Assembly: GCA_963924555.1 (NCBI GenBank)
Contig: OZ004594.1
Coordinates: 5,983,563-6,047,562 of the forward strand
Length of the DNA: 64,000 nucleotides
Direction: 5' to 3'
Source of the DNA: Crambe crambe
Lineage: Eukaryota > Porifera > Demospongiae > Poecilosclerida > Crambeidae
The translations under genes were made by a program, and so were the position numbers. This document shows positions 34,986 through 48,123 of the stretch, piece by piece. How positions within the stretch are numbered: position 1 is the first letter of the stretch; each line of letters opens with the position of its first letter. The notes below the pieces were generated by a model, which made no database searches, was not told the DNA's origin, and saw nothing but the letters and a program-made list of their open reading frames with translations.

Positions 34986-36925
34986 CCTTTTTTTTAATGC
35001 TTCACAATACTTTATTACATCATGACTTGCAGAATGAAAAGGAATGAAAATGTTGAGTTGTATTGTCAGTCTGTCAGGGTGTGTGACAGCCGTCCATGCA
35101 GTTAAAAAGGAATAAATGATTTTAGTTAAAGGGAGGTGGTTGTGGAAAGTGGGAACATTTAGCACATGGACAGATGAAGTGGAGAGTGCATGGGTTATTG
35201 GGGTCATAAGTAGATATAAAGTGATCTGTTAATTCCTTGATCATACTTTGTTTTATAGAGGCAAGAGGTCTGTTTATATCCTGTGGGGGCAGCTTGTTCC
35301 AGATCCTAGCGATACGGTTAAAGTAGAAATTCCTACATATATTCTTTTTGGATCTTGTAATATTCATTTTCTTATGCAGGCCCGATCTTGTTTGCTGATC
35401 ACTGAACGAGATGTATTCACGAATGTTGAAGTCTGCAGTTGGCTCTTTCAAACTCTTTACACAAAACATTATGTCTCTCAGGTCTAACATGTACATTAGC
35501 GGTAGCAGGTTCAACTTGGTCAGTCTCTTCTTGTAATCCATCTCATAGTCATTGAGTATAAATTTTGTTGACCGCCTCTGAACCTTTTCAAGTTTCTCGA
35601 TATCCTTTCTATAGCAAGGCTTCCATATTTCTGAGCAGTAAACCAGCTGAGATCTGACCAGGGATATGTATAACATCTTCTTTTCGTGTATAGAGTTTGT
35701 CGAAGAAAAGGTACGTCTCAATAGACCCAAAATCTTGTATGCTCTTGCTGTGATATGTCTTATATGATCACTCCATGTCTGATCAGATGAAATTAGTATT
35801 CCCAGATCCTTATTGTTTGACTGGGTAGGGATAGGAACGCTATTAATTTCGTAAAGAGAGGGGTCTACTGATTCACCACCTATTCTCATATGGATGCATT
35901 TGGATTCTTTAAATTTCAGTTTCCATTGTAGGCTCCAATTGTTCAAGGAATCGAGATCTTCTTGTAGGCGGGTGATGTCCTCCGAGCATGCTATTCTTTT
36001 TAAGCACTTGGCATCGTCTGCAAACAACAGCAGCTTTGAATGGATGACATAGTCTGGTAAATCATTAACATAGACCAAGAAGAACAAAGGACCAAGGATA
36101 CTACCTTGCGGTACCCCTGAGATTACTGGTAGAAGACCTGACTTGACTCCATCTATACTTACACAGTGCACTCTTCCCAGCAGATACTCTTTCAACCAAA
36201 GCCATAGCTTTCCAGTGATTCCTATATTTCGTAACTTCAATAATATTTGGTGATGGGGCATAGTATCAAATGCTTTAGCAAAGTCAAGAAATATTACGTC
36301 TGCCAAGTTACAAGCTCCTTCTTGGCCATATACTTGACTATAGAACATTAGAAGTTGCTGCACCGTAGAGTGATTAACTCTAAATCCAAATTGTGCTGCT
36401 GACAATTTTGTTTCTATGAATCTATAACATTTGTTGTATATGAGGCGTTCCATGACTTTAGATGTAGTACTAAGCAAAGAGATTGGCCTATAATTGTTGA
36501 CCATGGCTCTATCTCCTGATTTGTGTATAGGAGAGATACAATGTATTTTCCGTTCAGTGGGGATTTTATGTTGACGTAGGGAGTTCAGGAACAAGTGGTG
36601 CAGTGGCTGGTATATTGCTAGAGCACAGTGCTTGAGAAAACTTGGCCCAATGCCATCTAGTCCCATGGCTTTTCCTGGATCAAGGCAAGAGAGGATTTCT
36701 AACACATCCTCTTCCAGTATCTCCAAATCTGCACAGTCAGGATCGCCTATTGGGAGATTTTCATCGGGTGGCAAGGTGTAGGAGCTCACTGTAAATACAG
36801 AATTGAAATACTTATTGAAAAGTGAAGCTCTCTCCTCATCATTGGATGCTGTCTCAGAATTCAAGTAGACTGTCTTTGGGATCACTCCTATTGGGATCAC
36901 TCCTATTGGGATCACTCCTCCTTTT
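34985..36925 (-). mobile_element. LINE (non-LTR) retrotransposon, 5' truncated
   Basis: A 597-codon open frame (36915-35122) encodes a full reverse-transcriptase domain. It shows CISPIHKSGDRAMVNNYRPI, LLSTTSKVMERLIYNKC, AAQFGFRVNHSTVQQLL, FLDFAKAFDTMPH (catalytic Asp), ISGVPQGSILGPLFFLVYVN, LLLFADDAKC (FADD catalytic pair) and LGILISSDQTWSDHI, with the C-terminal thumb beyond. The order and spacing fit the Jockey/CR1 group of LINEs. The N-terminal endonuclease and ORF1 are missing. The 3' UTR ends in AATAAAG, then an A-rich tail at about 34990-35000. The uninterrupted frame suggests a young copy. The 5' end abuts three 15-base GGGATCACTCCTATT repeats (36884-36928). Confidence 0.9.
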
Positions 36926-36928
36926 CAT
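36884..36928. repeat. 3 x 15-bp tandem repeat at LINE 5' edge
   Basis: Three copies of GGGATCACTCCTATT (the last ends CTCC). They add Ile-Pro-Ile-Gly-Val repeats to the start of the ORF. Confidence 0.85.
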
Positions 36929-37164
36929 TTATGATGGGCTAAGAGTTTGCAAAAAGCTCTCAAGAGGGAGTAAAAAGAGGTTTTAGAGCTGGACATGCCA
37001 CTGGCTACTACTCTCTGTTTCATATTTTCTCCCTTACAGCGTTCAACAGGTAAGCGTGACAGTTATGATATTCGCTGTGAATAAAGATAAATCATCATGT
37101 TATAATAAGATGCAAGTGAAATGTTTGCAAAAGGTGCAAAACAGAAATGTGCGACTGTTTATTT

Positions 37165-37360
37165 GTTGTCAGTTAACTATGTCACTTTGTGATTCACTGC
37201 CTATTTTGTCTAAACTCTCATCTATTTCATAGTCATTTTCCTTTCTATTTGTTTCATCCATCTTGCGTTCATTCTCCTCTTCATTTGCTTCCAATAGGTC
37301 ATTGTTGCTGTCAACCGGGTTACTGCCATGGTGCTTACTAATTTTGGTAAGTTGATTTGG
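37165..37360 (-). other. Possible acidic C-terminal exon
   Basis: The minus strand is open from about 37350 to a stop at 37165. It encodes a hydrophilic stretch (SNNDLLEANEEENERKMDET, ENDYEIDESLDKIGSESQSD). No homology is known to me. It could be the tail of an otherwise unseen gene or chance. Confidence 0.2.
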
Positions 37361-39640
37361 TGTTGTAGATATTGCATTTTCTCATAATTCAATCTCGGTT
37401 TGAAGTATGGTTGGTAATGTACTACTGGAGTATTGACAAGTGTGCCCTATAACATGACATGCATAGACAATCATTTTCTGTGCTATTTGTGTCAGTGTGA
37501 CCGAGGTAGGTTTGGACTATGGCAAAAGAAATGAGTTCCTTTTTTCGGTTTAGCACCACAACTACTGTGACTTCCCTATAGACGTACTAGTTGATAGTGG
37601 ACAGACACAAAAAAAACTCTCTCTGTACTTTCGGAGGGTAATTTTAAGGCTAACTTTATTCCTTGGCTGATGGTTTTATGACTTTAATCCTGTACGCTGT
37701 ATAGCTACATCGATTGGTGATTGTGGTTTTTTGCCCATTTAGGTATACCCTGGGTCAGATTGGTGGCGCTTGAGATCTAGTGTGGTGGCTTGACAGATAC
37801 AGCTGTCATCAGGAATTGGACTCTTAAAGTGAGTAATGGCTAACAATTTCAAAGAAGCCGACCATGTCCCAAAGTGTGTATAACTTGGGTTCTATATTAT
37901 TGCAGAATGGTGAACAGCACGTCCTTTCAAGAATGGAATGAGCAGCTGCTCTCAAACTCTAACTCTCTCCGATGAATCTACTGCATTGGAAATTAATTAT
38001 TAGCTATAGGTTATACATTATTCTCTTACCAGTGATGATAACAGTAATGAAGTTCAAACTAATTTGCTAGTTCACCACAATGTAAACATCAACCAACAGC
38101 TGCTGCTGCTGCTGCTGCTTAGCTGGGCTATGTAGAATGCATGCATTCAGAGCCTGGAAACAAGCTGGAGATTTAGAGAAGCTATTTAGTTACTTTCCTC
38201 GTAAGTGACACAAAAGATATTTTCCCTGCTGTTACTCTGGGCTATTGTCAGCTAGTATCTAAAGCTATAGTGGCATCAGAAGTCCAAAACGCAAATGTGC
38301 AGACAAATGCCAATTTTTAGCCATGTATGTGAAGTGGGAGAATGGCACAAGCTTCAGATCTCAAACTTGGAGAATTCGAAGAAAGAGTACTCGTAAGCAT
38401 GCTAACCAAATGTATAGTTTATTTGTTGTTTTACTTGGAAGAAACGTGCACAAATAGCGATATACCATGGCCCAGCTCAGCTCCGTAGTTAAGGTTAAGG
38501 GGTGTGGCCAAGTACCGGGAAATTAAAATGAGAAAACCATGCGTTTTTTATTACGTGCGCGGTTCGACTGTTCTTGTCTTGGGACTGAAGGACGAGCAGA
38601 TTCCATTATATCTTCGTTTGCCTAGTAACCAAGTTTTGAGCATGCACGAAAAAATTTTTTTCTCGAATTGCAAATTGCAATTTACTGTACGTAGGTCAAA
38701 AAAGTATCATTGCGCATGCGAACATGAGGCACATCATAAAGACCTGAGACACATCATAAAGACCTGAGACATCTTACAATGTCATAAGATTCATGCTAAA
38801 GTCAGTGAACCGTACTCGCAACAACCACTTGCAAATTCAATTTTCCTCGTGAGCCCTGTGAAAATGCAGCATGAAAGAAAAGCTCAAAAAGCAAAAAAAT
38901 TATCCATGGAAAGAGTCCAAGACAAGAGTCAATTACTATCTCCTTTTTGGCTGTTGTGGAAGGCTAACATTGACATACTGAGTCCTCTCAGCTATGATGT
39001 CACTGCCTATGTATGTTACCAAAGCTGAAAGAAGTACCTTGCAGGAAATATAGAATGAGGTTAGTGATAACAAGAGTGTCTAGAATCATTTGTGGAGCTT
39101 TTGTGTGAGGCCAGCGTGGTGATCACCTTCGTAAAAAATCAACCACTGTGAAGTGGATTTGTGTCAAGAACAAGATGCCTCACAAGAGAAGTCTCATGTT
39201 AAAAAACCATAGTGTGTTGCAACTTGCAGGATAAGGTTTATTTTCTTTCCACAATTTCTTCCTTTTCTTGGTGTACACTGTTTTTTGTCATCCCTACACC
39301 ATCTTTCATTTTCTTAAAAATATTTTTTCCTTGTATCTATTATAAGTTTGCCATTGACCATAATATTTTTAAGGCCTTTATGCATTAGCTTCATTTATCA
39401 CCCACCCATTGAAAATGTATTAGTGTATTATTAACCAGCACCCTACTCAAGCTCAAGTGTCTCCCCCTCACAGAATTTAAAAAATTTTAAACAGTCATAG
39501 ATTCATTAATTTTTAGAAAGTTAGCTATACGATGAATCACAAAAAGATTCAATTCCCCACAATGAGATGATACATGAAATCATACCATACTAGGGCAATG
39601 TGCAATATTTGACAGTGAGCGAGCAAGCAAGTATTTTTTT
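37361..39640. other. Long stretch without a recognised gene
   Basis: Includes a (CTG)7-like run near 38100 and a duplicated GACCTGAGACACATCATAAA at 38740-38770. The 87-codon frame 38504-38767 has no recognisable domain. Nothing else was seen. Confidence 0.4.
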
Positions 39641-39649
39641 AGTGCTTCA

Positions 39650-40125
39650 ACTCGCGATGTAGATGCAGGAACAGATGTAGGTGCAGGGATAGATGGGATG
39701 GATGTAGATGCAGGGCTGAACGGATGGGATAGATGCAGGGACGAATGGATGGGATGTAGATGTGGGGATGGATGTAGATGCAGGAATGATGTAGATGCAG
39801 GGACGGTTGGGATGGATGTAGATGCAGGGACGGATGGGATGGATGTAGATGCTGGAACAGGGACGGATGGGATGGATGTAGATGTGGGATGGATGTAGAT
39901 GCTGAAACAATGTAGCTAGATACAGGGATGGATGGGATGGATATACGTAGATGCAGGGATGGGATGGATGTAGATGCTGGAACAGGGACGGATGGGACAG
40001 ATGTAGATGTGGGATGGATGTAGATGCTGAACAATGTAGCTAGATGCAGGGATGGATGGGATGGATGTAGATGCAGAAATGGATGTAGATCTAAGGATAA
40101 ATGCAAATGCTGAGATGGCTGTAGA
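39650..40125. repeat. GATGGATGTAGATGCAGG minisatellite
   Basis: An irregular array of GGGATGGATGTAGATGCAGG units with GGGACGGAT and GCTGGAACA variants. A higher-order unit of about 120 bases (containing CAATGTAGCTAGAT) occurs twice, near 39900 and 40030. Confidence 0.9.
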
Positions 40126-40139
40126 TGTACTATTTAGTT

Positions 40140-41720
40140 TGACGCTTGCTCTCTTTTTTTTTTGGCCGTTTTTTCTTCCGCTGATGCTCCCACTCTTCTT
40201 TTTTTCTGCTTCATAAGCTCTGCTTTTCTGTTCACGTTCCTAGTTCTAACTCCATTTCTTTCTTCCTCCTCTTCTCTGCTAGTGCTTCCAAACATTCATT
40301 GGTGGTGCACATCCTGTTCGAACAGGTTTTGAACATTCCACATCATTTGATGCATACTAAGAATGGATGCAGGCCTTTCAAAGACCATAGGTTGACTCTC
40401 CTTATCTTGTGCCGATGGATATGATTTTCTAGCTGCAGCAGAATGGTTAATGGAGATAGTGATATAGGATTTAGACTCCAATGGTGTCCTGGTGTCTGAA
40501 GATGCCAAAAGGGGGTTGGGGGAGGATTGAATTGTGAAACTGAGACTGGAGTACAAGCTGGAGTCAACTGAATTGGAGACATTGGAGAAGACATGACCTG
40601 CAATGGAGGTGGAGTCATGGTGAGTGGAGATACTGTATGGGGATCGAGGTTGTAGGAATCACATTGATGGGACAAGTTCCTCCTTCAGGGTGAAACTTTT
40701 GAAGCCATAAACTGTACTGTTCATCAACCAGATTCTGTCTTCTTCATATCTTGTGGTATAGAGCTCATGTTGCACTTCTGTAAAGGTTGGTGCACAACTC
40801 TTGTTTCATCATTCTTGCTTCCTTTTCTGCGCCTGTGTAAAAAAATGATCTTTCGACCAGCCAAGAAAAAAAAAGCATCCACTCAATATCGCTAGGCCAT
40901 ATTTGGTACTGGTGATTTCTCCTTGGGTCCAGAGATGGTCTTGCATCAAATATCAAAAGGTAGGAGGGCCTGACCTGTAGCACTGCCACAACCCAAGACC
41001 ATGATTTGACCTTTTTTCCCAGACATGCGATAGGGTCTCTCTTATCCATGTTGTACACTCGCTCTGGATGTGCTGCAAAGTCATTTGTATCGAACAGGCA
41101 TTACCAGAACGTAGAGCTATATTACCATGCCTCTGTAGAAAACGTTTCCATCATCCATCAGAGATACTTTCAGAGTGCAGAATACCTTTCAGAGTTAAAA
41201 AAATTTTTTTTTGATCCCTGGCCATGTGGCCAACCACTTCATGATTTGATTGGCCGTATGACTAAGTTGGGTGGCCAGCAGGGAAATATATACCATGCAA
41301 CAAACAATACAGTGCTTTGCAAATTGGTTGGAACTCCCAGCTCTCTACAGTACTTAGAACAGAAAGACCATCAGACCATCTTACAAAGCACTGTAGCTAA
41401 CTGATGAGTTGGTTTGGTTGGCCGGAATGGCCAACCAAAGTGAGAAATGGTTGGCCATTTGGCAATTTTGCATGGAAAACGGCCAATGGCCAGCAGTAAT
41501 TTTTAACTCTGCCTTTGGTAGTAGCTATTCTGTCTTCTAGTCTTCATGTACTAGCCTTCAGAAGGTAGCTACCCAATCAATTCATCCTCTTGTTCTGGAG
41601 CTAAGTACGGAACTGGTCCAGGCTTGCTGCCATGAAGCACTCGTCCAAACATTCTGTCTTTAATAGCACACCATGAATAAGAGCTGTCCGGTTCATGGAA
41701 GTTCCATTTGACACTGCTTC
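40140..41720 (-). pseudogene. Pogo/jerky-like transposase remnant
   Basis: Minus-strand pieces in the order of a pogo-type protein. MFGRVLHGSKPGPVPYLAPE near 41650-41580 is the helix-turn-helix end typical of this group. GWWKRFLQRHGNIALRSGNA near 41150-41090 fits the CENP-B-type DNA-binding domain. VYNMD near 41055 matches the start of the DDE domain. DEQYSLWLQKFHPEGG is near 40710. A Ser/Pro-rich stretch follows, and a Lys/Glu-rich tail (CLEALAEKRRRKKEME; EQKSRAYEAEKKK) near 40300-40150. Many frame changes occur and most of the catalytic core is missing. Confidence 0.6.
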
Positions 41721-42040
41721 CATGGCGTAAATCGTTTGATGATCAGTCCATTGCTTTCAATTGATTTTTTGCTGACTTCGTAACGCATCCAGAAAAATAG
41801 CACCAACTAGCTTTGTAGAAATCTTGTTACAGCTCCCAAAGGGCTCCAACTCAGTATCCTTTGATAAGCCTGATAAATTTCTAATTTTGAGATATTTTCC
41901 GTTCTGTTCCGTAGATTATAGTGAGGCCCGACAATATGTGCATGATAATATAATCCAATACTAAGATTTCTCAGGATCTTAGTAAGGCCTGTTTGAATGG
42001 TGTTCTGTAGTACAAAATGAGCCTGATTGGTAATTGCAGT

Positions 42041-42226
42041 GGTGGATCCAGGGGGTTTCTAAGCAGTTGTGCCTGAGACTTGGCTACATCAAGTGGGCCC
42101 AAAAAGGATGTAGTTAGGCAAAAGTGAGTATGGTCAGCCAAAATTAGCACACAGATATTTTTTTATAGCCTATATACAGGCCTGAGAAACTAGTCACTAA
42201 CTTTCCTGGATCTGCTCCTGTCACTG
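42041..42226. mobile_element. hAT-like MITE
   Basis: Ends CAGTGGTGGATCCAGG and the complement of CAGTGACAGGAGCAGATCC. A diverged copy at 56551-56738 sits at the same place relative to ODC copy 3, so the element predates that duplication. Confidence 0.6.
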
Positions 42227-42515
42227 AGTCTTCCTTTATATCATGGGATCATAGACTATAGAGGCCCCCATACATTCCTACCGGTAAGTGCATGTCCTAA
42301 CCCCTGGGATCGTCCTTAGTATCAACAAACCTGCCCTTTCTTCCTCCCCTTTACAAGCCTCTAGACCAATAATGTCTTCTTTGAGGTAGGCGAAGTCCTT
42401 GTGAGCGTGCGCAAAACTGTACTGCCCATGCGCAGTGCCGCATGAGCAGTCAGCGGACTTACGAGGCTATCGCTATTCGGTCCAGGCAGCCTTCTACCAG
42501 ACGTGCAGTCTAGAC

Positions 42516-45500
42516 ATGTCTTCTACAGTTAAATCCCAAACAAGCTTACATGTTAATGGAAATGGAGATACAAGGGAAATAGATGTGGTATCAGATTCTA
42601 CAGATACTAAGGAGTACATCCAGCACATAATAAACTCTCCTAACAACACTGTAAGTTGGGGTAATCAGTTATGAGGTATGAGGAATGGTGTCATTTTAAT
42701 GAGTGCTGGATCATATAGACATGTAAAGCTAATTCCAAACCTGTAAAGAATGATGAATGAGTGGAATTGCAGCTAGACTGAATTTTTTTTTATCAAAATA
42801 GCTAGCTACCAGACTTGAAGGTCTGCTGTCATACATTTCAAGTGGGGGATGAAATGATTAAACCCTTGCTGTAGATGCCAGTGAGTGAATGTATAATACA
42901 GACACTTTAAAGAGGTAGCTATATCCTTATTTCTGAGGAATGCTTTGTTTCAGGGATTTCTACATAATTGTCATGGAGCCCAGTGGTTCCACTCAATCTC
43001 CTGAGATGGTGTTATATTTCTGCCTCCTCCCCCCACAAAAAAAAGAAAATTCCCACATTAGATAGCAGACAATGACGAAGAACTGCACCCTAATTTCATT
43101 ACATGATTAGCATCAGAAGAATAGCAAGTGTCAAAATTTCTCTAGGTCTCTAAAGAGAGGGACCTTTGCTTAATACCTATGACTTTTCTCTGAAACCCAC
43201 ACACAGCCAATTATACAGCCATTGCATAGATTTCAGTTGGATTGCCTATCCTGCTGCTGGAATCCATCTATTCTAAGCTCAAGTGACAATTACCTGACTA
43301 GCCATCTTAACTTCTTGGAATAAGTCTACTCTGCACCCTAATATAATACTGCAATATTTAAAATACAAGCTGCAGTTCTCAATCTAAGCTTAATATACAT
43401 AACTAGCTGTCTCATATTAAATCAATAGGATGATGACTCATTCTGTGTGATAAATATTGGTGAGTTGCAGCGTGTATATGAGGAGTGGAATAAAGCTCTT
43501 CCCCGAGTTCATCCTTTCTATGCCATGAAGTCCAATGATGACCCAGTAATTCTGAAAGTCTTTGCAACACTGGGAACAGGATTCGATTGTGCTAGCATGG
43601 TAATTTATCTAAGTCTAACAACTTTCACTGCATTTATCAAGAGGATAATCATTATGTGGTAGTTAGAACAGAGTAATCTGACTAATTGGTTATGATTTGA
43701 CTTAGTAAGCCCCTTACAGGTTTACAGTATGTTACAATGGATGTGTTCTAAATTAGACATCCTCAATGGGAAACCCTCAGACCCTTACTTGTATCATGGG
43801 TTACTACAACCCAGGGCACTCAGTTTTCTACAATAGATAAGAGTCTTATAGTTTCAGTGCTAAGTTAACTAACAGTCTATTATAGAATGCATTATTTCAC
43901 CTCAATAGAATGAGCTGAAAGCAGTCCTTGATATTGGAGTAAATCCTGATAAAATAATCTATGCAAATCCGTGTAAGCAAATCTCACATTTGAAATATGC
44001 TGCAGAAAAGGGAGTCAAATTGCAAACATTTGACAGTGTAGAGGAACTCAACAAAGTAAAGCAATTTTTTCCATCTGCTAGGTGAGAAAACAACCCACTG
44101 CCACTATAATAATAGTTAGTTAAACTTGCTGTTGCTCAAGGTTGATGCTAAGACTTCGTGTGGATGATGTAACTGCAGAATTACCACTGGGAGATAAATT
44201 TGGTTGCAGTGTACAAGTTGGAAAAAAACTTCTTAATAAGGCTATGTCAATGGGCTTGGAAGTCATTGGTTTATGGTAATAGCTATTAGTTATTGGCAGC
44301 TACAAACTATAGATGCTAAATATTTTCACTAGAGATGTAGTGTTTGTCATTGCTATAACATAAGAATTTTAAGGGTACTTCTGATAGCAATACATAGCAT
44401 CTGTATTTTGGAATGTTGTGAATCCTACTTACATTAGGTCACAAAAATCAAATGTGTGTTGACTATTGTAAATCACCACTGTAGTGCAGCCTAGTTGATT
44501 GATAAGTGGCATGTAAGTGTTACACAAGTCCCCCAAATATTATGTGGGGAAAATTCTGTGCATGGGAGGGATTCAACTCTATTTAACTCTATTATTGTTT
44601 TCAGTTTTCATATTGGAAGTGGAAGTCACAATCCATCAATATACAGAGATGGAATAGAAACATGTTCACAAATGTTTGAATATGCTGCCACTATTGGTTA
44701 CAAGTTTCATATATTGGATGTTGGAGGCGGGTTTTCTGATGGAAATTCACCCGATCTCTTCAGCATTCAGGCCAAATACATTAATGAAGGTCTGGATCAC
44801 TACTTCAATGAAAAAACTTACTCTGACCTTAAGATTACAGCCGAACCAGGTATAGTGATGATAAGTTCTTGTTTTAAACCAACCTTTTTAGTGCAATGCT
44901 GCACATGCTGATCACATGACATAGAGCCTTTGCAAAAATAACTCCTGTGCTGTATCAATTATGTCCACATCATCCTAACTAATCTGATGGTCACCTTCTA
45001 ACCATGCATCCTCAGCCACTGGTTGGAAGGTGAGCATCAGATTAGTGGGATGATGTGGACATAATCGATACAGCACAGAATATTATCACATTTATATTCA
45101 TTCCATTTATAGCTATACAGATGGCTCCTACTAACATGACCTTAAACAGAGACATTGGCTTAGAACTGTCACCAAGCATCCTTAGAGCTGTTAAAAAGAA
45201 TTTAAAAATTAAAATAGTTTATCAGCTGTCTATAGGTATATTGTAACCTGACTGGAAAGAATACCACCTTTGATTCATCACATCTTACATTTACCACTAA
45301 TTACCTGCCAGCATTACTAATAATAATACTTGCCTACCTACATCCAAACCTTAGTATCTGAACACAATGGATGAATGACATTGAGGAACTGTAGCTATTC
45401 TACCAATTCTCGTTGCCAAGCCTGGGAATGAGGCTCCCTTAGCAAATTAGCTAGCTATGCTGTTCTTTAACTGCTTTAGCTTAACCCCACTATCTAAGTT

Positions 45501-45784
45501 AATTGCGAGCAAAGCGAGCCCCTCTCTATGGTGTACAAACTATATTCGCGAGTGTACATACGTCAAGCCCTGAGGGTGAAATACTGTGCACGCACAAAAT
45601 ACCAAACAATTACAAAAATTTTAGCTAATAATGGCAAATGAACACTGCTCCAAAACTGTGCAGCAAAAAGAGCAAGGTTAGACCGAAGAAATGTGAAGAA
45701 TAGAGCCAGAAAAAGCTCTGAGAAAGGGATAGAGAAAGAAGAAAATGACAAGCAGAGTCTGAGGATGCCAAATCCAGAAGAAAT

Positions 45785-45825
<41 letters not shown>

Positions 45826-47412
45826 AAGAAGAACAGAGTCTGAAAGTGACAGGGAAATAAGGCTGGATAATAAAAGTCAGAGATTAGATCAAGGGCTCAT
45901 AGACTCTATGAGAAGAGGGCATGGAACTCCAAAGTATCATAATGCAACATTTAAAATTTTCGCAGTGTTATTTTGCTTGCCCTTCTGCACATAACTAGTA
46001 ATACCGGTTTTCGTTGTTGTTGTTGTTGTATTGTTCAGTTATTTAAAGCTCTCCTCACCTTTCCTCCCAGAATGTCTTGTTTATATGGGTTTACATTAGA
46101 GTGCTAAAATTTATGAAAATTTTTTTGGTAGGACGATACATGTGCAATACAGTTGTGACAGTTGTAACAAATATCATCAGTGTAAAAACCATTGAAGAGG
46201 ATGAAACTGGCTTGAGAATGTATTACCTCAATGATGGCTATTACGGATCATTCTTTGTTGCTGTTGAAGAGGGTATTAAGTACCCACCATCATTTTTAAA
46301 GGTAGTTACAGTAATAGTTATAAGGTACACAATCCAGTTCAGTTCATCCAACATATTTTATCAAACCGCATCCTTGCAGTTGGAGTCCAACATACTGTGC
46401 TTTTACATACTGTAAATCCAATTACGAATTGTGAAGCGCGTTTCATGTAGCTGACCCATTACCAACTGCAAGGAAGGAGGGGCATGTAATTACTAGATAT
46501 GAACTGGCTGGCTGGATGAAAAGGAATAGCTTGTCCATAATGAACTGGCTGGCTGGATGAAAAGGAATAGCTTGTTCATAATGAACTGGGTGGCTGGATG
46601 AAAAGGAATAGCTTGTCCAGCAGCTAGCTACATGCTGTATGCTCCTCCACCATAAAAGAGCTGAGGCAACCTGTATACAAGGGTAGCTATATTGACTGGA
46701 TATAGCAACCCGTAGTATTAACATGTGATAAAGGAAGTAGGGATGGCTGTGTGTGGTTCAGTCAAGTAACCCCTTACCCATCACCAAACTATATGAGCTA
46801 ACTATTCCCAAGATGAGATATAAAGGGAGTGAAGTAGGAATAGTTAGCTCATACTTTGGTAATATTGGTGATGGGTAAGGGGTTACTGGTTGCTGAACTT
46901 TTTTGAACCGCACACAGCCATCTTTTTGAATAAATATTTTTCCTGTACTTATTCATCACCTTTTTTGATGTAATGTCAACTGAATGCTGTGATCCTGCTA
47001 TTCAAGTTAAAGTTCATGCTATGTAGTTCATTAAAGCTTTCATCATATTGTATGAGCCGATCTGATCTGGAAGGACTAATGCTATCTATACGGTTGATAA
47101 TAAGATTGCCATTGACTATTGTTTATAAGGCCTTTACTGATATGTACCTGATATACTGTTACATTAAGGCTTGATTCATAACCAGACTAGTGCCTAGGGC
47201 TAGGTAATGACAGATACACTAATCAGCAGTTGTGAGGTCAAGGTCCAAGAATCATGTGTACAGGGTGGGGCATAAAAATGTCCGACAAAGCTAGCAAGTT
47301 GGATTTTGAACATGTTGAGTTAAAGGTAAAGGATCATAGCGCAGTCAATTCTGAGTAGTGTGGTATAAGAATTAGCTATAGCATTTGAACGAACCATTTC
47401 TGAAATAAGTTA

Positions 47413-47457
<45 letters not shown>

Positions 47458-47948
47458 TGACCAGATGAAAATGGCGTTGCTGTAAAATGATACTGCTTTG
47501 TTTTCTGCTCTTCATACTTAAGTCCTAGCACATTGAAGGGGTTCTGTCTTCAAGGTAGGAGTTGCTGACTGTAAGAGGGAAAGTATTAGTCCAATGGGGC
47601 GATCCGTGCCATCCCTACTTAGACAGTATGTGAAATTTGGGACGAATATCACTTGTGTTATAGTGAAAATGGCAAATTGTGGTTGCACCCTATGTAATTT
47701 TTACCATTTTCACTATAACAATGCAGGAGAAGTCTCCGACATTCAAGAGCATATTGTGGGGACCAACTCTTGATCCTACTGATAAGATATGTGAAATAGA
47801 TTTGCCAAAATTGGATGTAGGAGACTGGATATACTTTGAACACATGGGTGCATACTCAATTAATGTTGCTACAAAGTTTAATAAATTTCTTCCACCTAAA
47901 CGTTACTACTATGTGCACAGCTCTGAACGGTCAGTCACAAGTATATAA
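42516..47948 (+). CDS. Ornithine-decarboxylase-like protein, copy 1 (7 exons, complete)
   Basis: Group IV (alanine-racemase-fold) PLP decarboxylase family. Exons 42516-42650, 43429-43599, 43909-44081, 44141-44275, 44605-44849, 46132-46301 and 47727-47948 give 416 residues, all with GT-AG junctions and matching phases. PLP-site residues are present: Lys79 in PFYAMK (human ODC Lys69), [20 protein letters not shown] (243-248), AEPGRY (284-289), FEHMGAY. Two substrate and catalytic positions differ. WGPTLD stands where ODC has WGPTCD (catalytic Cys360 becomes Leu). GSFFVAVEEG stands where human ODC has GSFNCILYDH (Tyr331-Asp332 become Glu-Glu). The C-terminal PEST tail of mammalian ODC is absent. 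It heads a three-copy tandem array. By family it would make or regulate polyamines in the cytosol, but the missing Cys makes ordinary ODC activity doubtful. The start is the first ATG in a conserved context shared with copy 3. Confidence 0.85.
44944..45076. mobile_element. Hairpin element in ODC copy 1 intron 5
   Basis: CTGTGCTGTATCAATTATGT at 44946 faces its near-perfect complement ending at 45075, with inner words CACATCATCC and AATCTGATGGTCACCTTC also paired. Copies or fragments lie at 49422-49500 and 50180-50300 in copy 2. Confidence 0.75.
45787..45823. repeat. GA microsatellite
   Basis: About 18 GA units inside ODC copy 1 intron 5, within a purine-rich strand stretch (45650-45870). Confidence 0.95.
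46499..46618. repeat. 3 x 42-bp tandem repeat
   Basis: Three near-identical units of ATGAACTGGCTGGCTGGATG plus AAAAGGAATAGCTTGTCCATA in ODC copy 1 intron 6. Confidence 0.9.
46742..46925. mobile_element. Hairpin MITE in ODC copy 1 intron 6
   Basis: ATGGCTGTGTGTGGTTCA at 46743 and its complement near 46905-46924 enclose paired inner words (GTAACCCCTTACCCATCACC). A second copy at 53890-54107 sits in the matching intron of copy 2, and a fragment is at about 50880-51040. Confidence 0.8.
47412..47455. repeat. GAT microsatellite
   Basis: About 14 GAT units in ODC copy 1 intron 6. Confidence 0.95.
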
Positions 47949-48123
47949 ATATTTTCACAGCTAGCAGCACATGCATACACTGTAACTTACTTGTAGCTAC
48001 AAAATATAACATGTTAATATTTTATATTATAATCCTTAGGAAAAAGCAAATCTTTGAAGCCTAACTTCTGGAGAACCATAATGGATCATTAAAATTACTC
48101 ATGACATTGTTATTGATTATTTC

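Noticed and set aside
39639-40106. 155-codon minus ORF rich in His, Pro and Ser
   Set aside because: It lies wholly in the GATGGATG minisatellite and simply translates the repeat.
44495-44911. 138-codon ORF taken as a separate gene
   Set aside because: Its real coding part is exon 5 of ODC copy 1; the rest is intron read-through.
46241-46260. Reading GSFFVAV as loss of the catalytic Cys of ODC
   Set aside because: The Cys in human GSFNC is Cys328 by my count; catalytic Cys360 lies in WGPTCD, so the relevant change is the Leu in exon 7 (WGPTLD).
46499-46618. Regular 42-bp repeats considered as a CRISPR array
   Set aside because: Whole units are tandem with no unique spacers, the genome is eukaryotic, and there are no cas genes.
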